Position numbers and translations under genes: made by a program | Notes under the pieces: generated by a model | Database searches by the model: none | What the model was told of the DNA's origin: nothing | What the model saw: only the letters and a program-made list of their open reading frames with translations | Origin: Basidiobolus meristosporus CBS 931.73 | Lineage: Eukaryota; Basidiobolomycota; Basidiobolomycetes; Basidiobolales; Basidiobolaceae | Reading direction: 5' to 3' | Assembly (NCBI GenBank): GCA_002104905.1 | Contig: MCFE01000153.1 | Span: forward strand, 1-64,000 | DNA length: 64,000 bases | In this document: one piece after another, positions 55,590-64,000 of the stretch | How positions within the stretch are numbered: the first letter of the stretch is position 1 | How the letters are laid out: every line of letters begins with the position of its first letter

Positions 55590-56140
55590 GGTATATTGAT
55601 AAAAGGGATGATGATTTATTGTTGAGGGATAGCCTCCCTTATATACTTTTCTTACTGGCTAAGTGATTACTTATCATGGTGTTCCAGAAGGTTGCGGATA
55701 TCAATAGAAATCTTAATGACATCAGAATGACCTAAGAATGTTCTAAGTAGGTGCCAGAAGCTTCCAAGAGGCACAGCACATCCAACCAATCAGGAATCAG
55801 TATTCTGAAACCTGTGTAACATGGGGATACCATATATGGTATGGAAATGGTAGGGATGGTGACATGGGTTGATCATGTGTCAGGGGTACTGGCGTGGGTA
55901 CTTGTCTAATATAGAAGTACTTATAGCTAGTAATCTTACATCAAGTGAGGGGTAACTTATGCAATAAGGTAAGCAGGTGTGATAGTCAACCGGCTTATGG
56001 GATAGTACTGACTGGGTAAGACAAATGGGAAAAAACTAAAATAAGTGTAGTAGAGATATAGGGAAGTAGAAAATAAGGGAATGAGCACATCTGTCAGTGG
56101 GTGTCACTGTCACCCCACTACACCGCAGTGACAACCAAGC
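55590..56140 (+). repeat. Right arm of a long inverted repeat
   Basis: Partner of the left arm. The outer end (GTGGGTGTCACTGTCACCCC, about 56099-56118) is itself partly palindromic. The arms could be two LTRs of an unknown element in opposite orientation, or terminal inverted repeats of one DNA element. Confidence 0.65.
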
Positions 56141-56815
56141 ATATGTTTGCAAGATATGTATGTTACCAGTAGTACAAGGTATATGACAACTCTGCAAATA
56201 TCACATTACAAAGCTGTAAAGTTGAGGTGATAGAATTATGCCAATTGCATTAGGTGTGCATGTCTGCAGAGGTTAGTATGCGGAGGCCATAGTTTTTTTT
56301 GATTTGAACTATATGTGGAATACCCAAGGTAGTAGTGGGTAAGCAAATAAAGTGGGGTGATTCTACAGTGCAATATATGAATTGCACAAGGCAAGGTGGA
56401 AAAAGAAAATACCATTTGTTAAATTGGTATGGAAGCATTGTACAGTACTAGCTGTAGGACACCATACTGCCATTATAATGCCTTCAGAGTCTTGCTGTGA
56501 GGCTGTTGAAATATTGTCAAGATTCTTGACATATGAGGCAATTGAATGCCCTGGCTGGTTGGATCCATTTAAAACAGTTGTAGAGAGCAAGAAGGCTGCA
56601 ACAATGCCATGCAATCATTGTCACAGCACCAATCAGATCCTGTCAGATTTGTAATTCTATTTGGCAGTAAAATTAGCAAAATGCTGTTGTGATCCTGTCA
56701 TAGGATTGTTGAGAGGGTGACTAGTTCCAAGCTGCTGGTATTACAATGGTCTCTAAACTGGATCCTGCAGCTGATCTAGATTCGATCCCCCATGGGACCA
56801 AACTGCTCTTCATGG
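56130..56815 (+). repeat. Transposase-end repeat, copy 2
   Basis: Second copy of the 52480-53165 segment, same strand, with the frame 56382-56654 open. It runs directly into the second copy of the unknown reading frame. Confidence 0.75.
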
Positions 56816-57740
56816 GGATAAACAAGGCAATCAAGCACAGTGGCTGATAGGATGGATGAAGTGGCCAAGAGAAATCAGGCAATAAAACAAAATCAGGAGA
56901 GGCAGATAATGAATGTAGAGCAGTCAATATCCCAGTTAGAGAATGCAGTATCTTAGCTGCAAAGAATGAACTCAAGTGGCTGAATGTCACAGCCAGAAAC
57001 TGAGCCATTTTCCAATGTAACAGCAGAGGAACACTCCACATTCTCAGTGCCAAAAGATAATGCTCAAAGAAAAACCTATCACAGCTTGCAATGTGGACAC
57101 TGTGGTGCTTATATCCAAGCCAAAATACTAAAAGACATTGAAGCTCTGTGAAGCCATTAGGTGCAATGTTAATGAGTGGCCTAATGTTCAAGAGACTGTT
57201 AGAAGTCTAGCATGGCATCACCTCAGGGCAACCATACCATGCAATCATCAGGAACTCATCCTTAAGAGCTTGTCACAAGCAGGGCTTAAAGTTCAAAACA
57301 AATGCCAAAAAAATATCAGATAGCCAGAAGAGTGCCTTTGAGAACAAACAGGCAATAACAGATGCATCTGTGCAGTACATATTAACAAGAATATGTAGTC
57401 CAGTACTAGAAGCACCAAGCTACTATATCAGTGAAGGACTTTACAGTGATAGAAGCCTGCAGTTTCTCAGGAGCCAGTTGCAAGCAAGGCTTAGATCTTC
57501 AAACAAGCAACAAATAATTGTCACTGCTGGGAGAATGCTAACAAGGGACAAGCAGCCAAAGCTGGATGCACAAGTGCAGCATGTATCAATGAGGAAGTGT
57601 AGTGCAATAGAAGAAGCACTCAGTCCAAATTACAGTTAAACACCTTGCAGTCATGAAGTTAAAGGGAGTAAGAAAAAGGTCTGCCCAAGCCTAAAACAGG
57701 GAGGTGTGAGAGTAAGGCTGCAGTTCTCACCAATTGATGC
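56816..57740 (+). pseudogene. Second copy of the unknown transposon-associated frame
   Basis: Homologous to 49460-48530 read on the minus strand: CAGTGGCTGATAGGAT; GAGAAATCAGG; AAAAACCTATCACAGC; AAGACATTGAAG; GGGACAAGCAG; and finally GGGAGG, CTGCAGTTCT and CCAAT in the same order. Stops break it. The coiled-coil and basic parts are included and the Trp-rich C-terminal block is missing. It is cut by the LTR-like sequence at 57744. Confidence 0.65.
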
Positions 57741-57743
57741 CAT

Positions 57744-58096
57744 TGTTATGATCTACCACTTCAATGTTTAAGTTTTATCAGTTGTTAATTAAATCAAATT
57801 GTTTATGTTTAGCCTATCAGTATATCAGTTTTATCCATCAGATCAGCAGTAGTAGTCAGCAGATGAATCAGCAGATCCATATCATACAGAAATAGATATA
57901 TTACGCATCATATTATTGGGTGATGATTATGCAATCATTTGAGTCATGAGCTACAACCTACATTGGGAAATACCATTAGTCAGCAATATATCTGGCAAAA
58001 CCTATATAAGGAACTACTAGAACATCAGTAAAAAGCAGTTCACGTTTCAGTTGGCTGTTTTGTGCAATTGCAAGTAATAGCTACACCAGCATAACA
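57744..58096. repeat. LTR-like sequence with TGTTATG/CATAACA ends
   Basis: 353 bases bounded by TGTTATG and CATAACA. Inside are GGCAAAACCTATATAAGG-like (TATA) and CAGTTCACGTTTCAG segments as in an LTR. It sits between a transposon-associated frame and a truncated RNase H domain. No target duplication is seen. The family is unlike copia A or B. Confidence 0.5.
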
Positions 58097-61000
58097 TTAT
58101 ACATACCCAGTAATAGAGTGTCTGTCACTGAGATCCCTACCCCAATCTGAGTCACTATAGCTATTAAATTTTTGCCTATTGGTGGCTCCAGAGTATTTCA
58201 GTACTATATTTGTGGTACCTTGAAGATATCCCAACAACCACTTATCTGCTGTACTCTGATTTGATCCATAATTATGCATAAATTGACCAACTATTCCAAT
58301 TGCCATTGCAATATCTGGATATATATATGCCATTAGGTACATGAGGCTACCAACCATTCATTGATAGGGAACATTTTGCTCCATATTTGAGCCTTTTTCA
58401 CCTGAAACTGGCTGAGATTTGCTTAGTTTTAGGCTATTGTCCATTGGGGTAACTGCAGGCTTGCAATTTTACATGTTGAAGTGTCTAAGAGTATCCCTGA
58501 TGTACTCAGACAGATTCAGCACAGTTTTCTGCATAGGTATGTTGAATTTGACTTCAATTTCTACAAATTAGCTCAATTTTCAAGTTCTTCAATCTCAAGC
58601 TTGCTGAGGAGATCAGATTTTGTCTGTTTAAGGGCTTCCTGGTCACTTGTAGCCGTTAATGGGTTGTCCACATACAGAACTAGGACTACTACACCTTTTT
58701 TGAGCTCTCACATACATATACTCTGACTTGCAGTGCTATGAATGAACACAATCTCCTCTAGATATGTGTCAATTGTGTTATAGCACGCTCTAGGTGCCTG
58801 CTTAAGCCCATACAACAATCTCCTAAGTCTGCACACCTTATAAGGGCCTCTTGGATTAGTAAGACCATCTGGTTACTCCATGTATATAGTCTCCTGCAGA
58901 TCTCCACTAAGAAAGGCTATTTTGATGTCCATTTGGTGTAGATCTTGACTGTATACAGCTGCCAGGGCTAAAACTGTCTTAATGATGTTGAACTTTGCAA
59001 CTAAAGCAAAAGTCTCCTCAAAGTCTAGTCCATGGAGCTGGGAATAGTCCTTGGCCACCAATTTAGCCTGTACTTATCAAGAGTACCAACTGAGGTTATC
59101 TTGTTCCTGGAGATGCCATCTACATCATGTTGGCTTTCTCTCATTTTGCAAATCTACCAGTTCCCATGTTTTTGCCCTAATCAGTGATTGGTATTCCTCC
59201 TGCATGGCTTGTTGCCACACTGAAACATCTGGGCTTTTCATTGCCTGTTCTGGAATCTGAGGTTGTGCACATAAGGCAAAATAAGCTTCTTCATGATCAT
59301 TACACGTCTGGCACCAGGATCCAGCATCATTTCTATTCTGGTAGTTCTCTTTACAAGGCTAATCTGCACTGATCTGAAATTGGTAAAGTTATCTTCCTTA
59401 TCTGGCTGAATTAGGTACATATCTGTTAGTATTAGAGTGATACATTGGAAGTGAAATGGAGCATGAGGCAATATACATGATATTGATTGTTGATTTATTG
59501 AGTTGCAACATACTACTCATACCTAATGCTAAACTATGCACCTTTAGCAATGATTTCAGTTGCCTTCTGATCTGAGACTCCCCTGAAATACATCATCCCT
59601 ACTCTTGATCATATTCTTAACTTTCCCATTGTACACTCTATACCCTGCAGTATCCTCACAATGCCTAAAAAAGATCCCTTTCTTACTCTTTGGTTCCAAC
59701 TTTAGGTGTTTATTGTCAGGGATGTGATAAAAACATCACTGCCAAAGATCCTGATATGCCAGAGGTCTGGTTTTTGGCCTGTATATTTCAGAGAGTGTTG
59801 AGTCACATAGTGCTGTTGTTGGGCATCTATTCTTGGTGTAACCTGTGGTGGCAACAGATTCAGCTAAAAACCTGTAGTCCATTCCCTTATCAGGTAGCAT
59901 GGATCTTCCCATCTCTACTATTATTCTGTTTGATATTCTGTTTCTCCATCTTGCTGTGGATCATGTGGAACTGTAGTCTGCTCCAGCAAACCAGTAGATA
60001 TGCAGTACTTTGCAAACTCCTTTAAGCAGTATTCCCCTCCATTGTCACTTAGTAGTATCATCAATTTACAATCAGTTTGTGTTTCTGTCATGTTCTTGAA
60101 GTGCTTAAATCTCTCAAAACCCTCATCCTTTGTCATGAGGAAGTGCACCCATGTATATCTTGCCTTGTCATCAATAAACATCATAGAGCACCTCTTGGAC
60201 TCAAGGTCAGTGTTCTCATGAGACCACATATGTCTGAGCACACAACAGCCAATTTTCAGTGGTGCTGGTGCCTTCCAAGCTCCTGAAACATTGCTTAGCT
60301 CAATCACCATATAAACATCCCATACAGACACTCAATTTGACCAGAACTGAGCAAATTAGGCCTAAAACAAGGTGATTCTTCACCAATTAGCGCATGTCTG
60401 TTCCACAATGTGCTCTAACCTCCTACACCACATCTCCTAGCTTGTTTCATTAATTAAGCAAAGTTTGACATACTCAGGAACAATGATCCTGCATTATAAC
60501 CTGTATATATTGTGATCCCTGATTCCCAAAGTTAGATTTTGTCCATTTTCACTCAATATCAAGCAGCTCAGCTTAGTAAAACAAATTTTAGTCCCTGAGT
60601 AGTTGCATTACTGACTGGAGAATAAGTTTGTAGCTATTGCTGGGACATAGAGCACTTCAGTGAGATTGGCTGTTGTTACCCCTGAGATATCACTCATATT
60701 TAACTGTATAGACCCACTGGAGGTAGCTTCCAGTGCAGAGTTGTTTCCCAGATAAACCTTTCTTACAGGAGTAGTCTTCAAGTAGCTGAGCCGCTATATA
60801 TACTGCAAATATGCTGTGATACTCTGAAGTCAATGCACCATTCATTGTTTGGTTACTTGCACTTTCTTGTACAATTACAAATAACTGTTAATTAGCAGTT
60901 ACATGGTTTGCCTGCTCTAGTTACTGTTTTTTATCTGCTTGTTTCTCTATGTATCCTCTTGCCCAATGTACTGGCTGCTTACAGTAGTTTCAGCAACCAG

Positions 61001-61322
61001 GTTCTCTTTGGCTTTGTTGCTTTCCTTTCTTTTCTGTGTGCCTTTCTGAGCTGGAGAAAGTATTAACTTCTATTTTTGCTTCTTAATCATTATGTCTGAG
61101 TTCTTCACAAAGAAGTCCTCCTTTGACAAAGTCTCAAGTCAGATTATCTTCTCACCTTCTCTTCCAGTTACTATATTGCAAAGCTTTCTTTCCTCAATAT
61201 AGATTTGCATATTACTTCTTCAAGGTCTATAGTTATTCCCATAAATCTTTGCTTGGCAGGAAAAACATTTGTATTGTTTTGTCTGCTGGTAGATGTCATC
61301 TTTGAGTAGATTAAGGCAATTG
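58097..61322 (-). pseudogene. Dead copia element, family B: RNase H to gag
   Basis: On the minus strand, from right to left: gag start near 61320, protease relic (near 60850), GAG-pre-integrase, integrase (59921-60331 with SDNGGEYCLKEFAKYC; the third acidic residue region reads GETEYQTE), RT (58873-59061: KDYSQLHGLDFEETFA and HQMDIKIAFLSGDL), and RT-RNase H (58097-58357: MVGSLMYLMAYIYPDIAMAI, SYSDSDWGRDLSDR). RNase H stops at the LTR-like sequence at 58096, so the 3' end is missing. Stops and frameshifts are frequent. Confidence 0.85.
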
Positions 61323-61334
61323 GGGCTCATAACC
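61323..61334 (-). promoter_or_regulatory. Primer-binding site of copia family B
   Basis: The same 12 bases as in family A (GGTTATGAGCCC on the minus strand), immediately next to the LTR. It is conserved although the LTRs are unrelated in sequence, so it is under functional constraint. Confidence 0.75.
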
Positions 61335-61701
61335 TGTTGCAATTTCAGAAGTAATATCTATATACAGGCTCTATCAAGAAATAGTGAAAATAGTTGAACT
61401 GCTGTGTATGCCTAAGAATGCTCAGCATTTATACTTTTGTAGAATTAATACAACTGTAGCACTTGATAAGGAGCGCTTCCCAAAACTCATGCACATTCTG
61501 TAACAGTTTTGGGGTTAGTGCATAATGTTTGGTAAAGTGATAAAATGATCTTGATTATAGGGGAATAATCAGTGGATCATAGATCTTGAGAAAGTGGCAA
61601 GTTTAGGGCTCTAAGTTAGCCCTACAATGCCCAAGACTAGTCCAGGATTGTCAAGTAAAGTTAGGGTGCTGAATAATACCAAATTGTCCAATATTTCAAC
61701 A
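61335..61701 (-). repeat. LTR of copia family B, shared by two element bodies
   Basis: 367 bases, TGTTGCAATTTC to TATTTCAACA. Its left side is a primer site and gag 5' end. Its right side is the RNase H 3' end of another copy (stop context at 61729). This LTR-internal-LTR-internal arrangement suggests a tandem array formed by recombination. Confidence 0.8.
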
Positions 61702-62204
61702 CTTCTCCTCAACTAAATAACATCTTCATTATAATTCCTCTCTGAAATGTACAAATTGTGGCCCAGCTAATGGTTCTGTCAATATATCTGCCACCATTGT
61801 GGCAATTGGGCAGTAAACTAGCTCTACCAAATTATCTTCTATAGCTTCCCTAAAAAAGCGGTGTTGTATATCTATGCGCTTAGCTCTGACATGATTAGTA
61901 GGATTCCTAGCCATTGAAATACAACTTTGATTCTCCTTGTAAATGCATGTTGGCTCACTTGCGTGGCATCTCTCTCCCTCTCTTGAAACTTCTCCACTTC
62001 TTCAGCTGTTCCTGAGGGCTCAACTTCTTTTCCTGTTACCATATTGGAAAGCTCTCTTTCCTCAAGGTGGATCTGGATCTTGATTTTCCAAAGTCTGTGG
62101 TTCTTTCCATCATACCTCTCCTTTACAGGAAAGAAGTTGGTAATCTTCTGTTAGCTGGTAGAGGTGATCTTTAGAATAAGTTCAGGCAATTGGAGCTCAT
62201 AACC
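61702..62204 (-). pseudogene. Internally deleted family-B body: RNase H end fused to gag start
   Basis: 61729-61914 encodes the RNase H tail (NHVRAKRIDIQHRFFREAI and VADILTEPLAG). From about 61990 it continues as gag 5' sequence homologous to 61130-61320, up to another primer site (GAGCTCATAACC, 62193-62204). The RT, integrase and protease regions between them are gone. Confidence 0.75.
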
Positions 62205-62407
62205 TGATGCAATATAAGAAGTGATTTGGATATAATGAACTTATCAAGATATAGTGGAAATAGTTGAACTGTTGTTTATTCATAAAGAGGATCAGTATTT
62301 ATACAAAGTTAGGGCCATGAGTTTGTCCTACAGTGCCCAAGACTAGCCTAGAACTGTTGAGTAAATCTTTAGCTGCTGAATGGCACCAAATAGTCAAATA
62401 TTTCAAC
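62205..62407 (-). repeat. Shortened LTR of copia family B
   Basis: TGATGCAATATAAG to TATTTCAACA, 203 bases, with the same ends as the 61335 LTR but lacking the middle part. Confidence 0.75.
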
Positions 62408-64000
62408 ATTTCCCATTTGAAAAATCATTCAGTTCCCACATTTTTGCCTTGATCAGTGATTACTACTCTTCCTGCATGGCTAGTTGCCACATAGATGCAA
62501 CTGGACTTTGTATTGATTGTTCTAGATTTTGAGGTTTGGCATACAAGGAAAGATATACATCTCATGGCCATTAAATGTCTGCCACTTGAATATCAGGGCT
62601 TTTCTGACTCTGGTAGTTCTTCTAACTGGGATAATCTAATCTGATCTGGAACTGATAGTGTTATCTTGTGTACCTGGCTGGATTGGGTATTTGCCTTCTT
62701 CATTAGTGGTGATTGCATTATGAAGTAGCTGTCCAATGCTCTCTGTTGCACTCTAACCAGTATTCCCTCAATTGCAATGTACCTGCTCTAGATCAGCTTC
62801 TTAATACTGCCATGATACACTTTATACCCTTTGGTATCTTCATATTAGCCAAGAACAATCCTTTTTCTACTCTTTGCATCCAACTTTGTGTGTTTTTTGT
62901 CAGGTATGTGATAGAAAACATCAATGCCACAGATCATGTGGTGATGGAGTTCTAGTGTTTTGCCTGAGTATGCTTTGAAGTGAGTTACAGCATGTAGCAC
63001 TGTTGGCAGGCACCTATTTATGATGTATACCATGGTAGCTGCAAATGCAGCCCATAACTTGTAGTCCATTCCCTTTTCATGTAGCAAAGATCATCCCATC
63101 TCTACTAGATCAACCGTAACACTACTGTTGCAACCTCCCTCAGGGACTTTTTGGGTACATTAATACTAGAAATTTAAAAACTGAGTGCCCACCTGTTGAT
63201 TAAATCAAAAACAAGATTAGATCCAGGATATAATACTTATTCCCGCCTATTTTAATACTCAAATATGTCTTCCATCACATCACCAATTGTATTTTTGTCT
63301 AATTGGGCTTTTGTAAAAGACAAATATTTAACTCTGCTGCAACTGACTTGCAGACAGAGTGCAACATTAACAGGAATACATAGATCTTGGTCATTATTCA
63401 TACATATTGTATTTTATACCTTATTGCATAAAGGTAATATTCCCCAACTGGGTATTCCTGTACACGTAACAGTTGATATTCATGTCTTTTTCTAGCCCAA
63501 ATTAGACTATCATCCAGCATGTTAGTCTAATTGTTATGACTTATGATGTCTGATTTGCTGATCCAATTGCATATTTTCATGGAAACTAAATGGATTCAAA
63601 AAATTTAAAAGTTTCAATATCCCAGTCAGAGTCAAATGTATTGAATCAATATATGTTAATTAATCCAAAACAACTAGGATGACACATTCCATTTTTACAT
63701 TTTGCTGGTCCATTTTTCTGTGGAGCATGTGGAGCATGTGGATCAGTGGTGTGTTGAAGTCTATGAGTAATTCAGCAGTACTCTGAACACTCCTTAAGGC
63801 AGCATTGCCCTCCACTGTCACTTCAAAGTACCTTTGATTTACACCCAGTTTGTGTTTCTGTCATGTTCTTGAAGTGCTCAAACATCTCTAATGACTTAAT
63901 TTTGTCTTGAGGCAATACAACAATAAATTTATTGACTTTTCATCAATGTACTTCATAGAGTATCCTTTGGCTCCAGTTCACAGTGCTCTTATGGACACAT
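62408..64000 (-). pseudogene. Second family-B copia body, continuing past the window edge
   Basis: The reverse-transcriptase N-terminal segment at 62440-62540 aligns with 59155-59250. Integrase C-terminal sequence follows (62845-63087: KGMDYKLWAAFAATMVYIIN, then VFYHIPDKKHTKLDAKSRKR), then unrelated AT-rich filler near 63130-63690, and the integrase core at about 63700-64000 aligning with 59950-60240. It is broken by stops and truncated by the window. Confidence 0.75.

Overview
This is eukaryotic, almost certainly fungal, nuclear DNA. Genes are split by short GT-AG introns (about 50-80 nt). They encode fungal-type proteins: a DEP-DH-PH-CNH Rho guanine-nucleotide exchange factor of the Rom/Rgf type, a Tgl3/4/5-type patatin lipase, a TPC1-type mitochondrial carrier, an Mcp2-like ABC1 kinase and ribosomal protein eL33. 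The phylum cannot be fixed from this window. Many open frames are single exons, so I joined exons by reading frame and splice phase. The phases of the RhoGEF, carrier, kinase, SDR and eL33 models close completely.

Layout. 1-4.9 kb: two secreted-protein genes (a basic 388-residue protein and an 88-residue four-cysteine protein) in otherwise blank DNA. 5-22.3 kb: a gene-dense block with patatin lipase (+), RhoGEF (+), TPC1-like carrier (-), Mcp2-like kinase (+), eL33 (+), MBOAT/wax-synthase-like acyltransferase (+) and a 3-hydroxybutyrate-dehydrogenase-like SDR (-). 22.3-31.4 kb: a sparse zone with LTR relics, a possible secreted protein and a stand-alone response-regulator receiver protein (-). 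31.4-64 kb: a transposon-dominated zone interrupted by one intact intronless FAD monooxygenase gene (43.8-45.0 kb).

The transposon zone shows layered insertions. An old plus-strand Ty1/copia element (31370-41085) is interrupted by a young minus-strand relative (31812-36497; perfect 5-bp target duplication CCAAG; LTRs with only two differences that I can see) and by a solo LTR (39966-40315; perfect duplication AGGAT). Next to the LTRs of both this family and a second copia family (58-64 kb) lies a primer-binding site complementary to the anticodon arm of initiator tRNA-Met, the half-tRNA priming mode known from Drosophila copia. A decayed Tnp2-like (CACTA/Plavaka-type) transposase (50.0-52.6 kb), a divergent companion reading frame of unknown function present in two copies in different arrangements, and a large inverted repeat (about 54.25-56.14 kb) fill the rest.

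The lipase, acyltransferase and SDR all touch lipid or acyl metabolism. They are separated by unrelated genes, and nothing shows they are co-regulated. I found no CRISPR array, rRNA or convincing tRNA.
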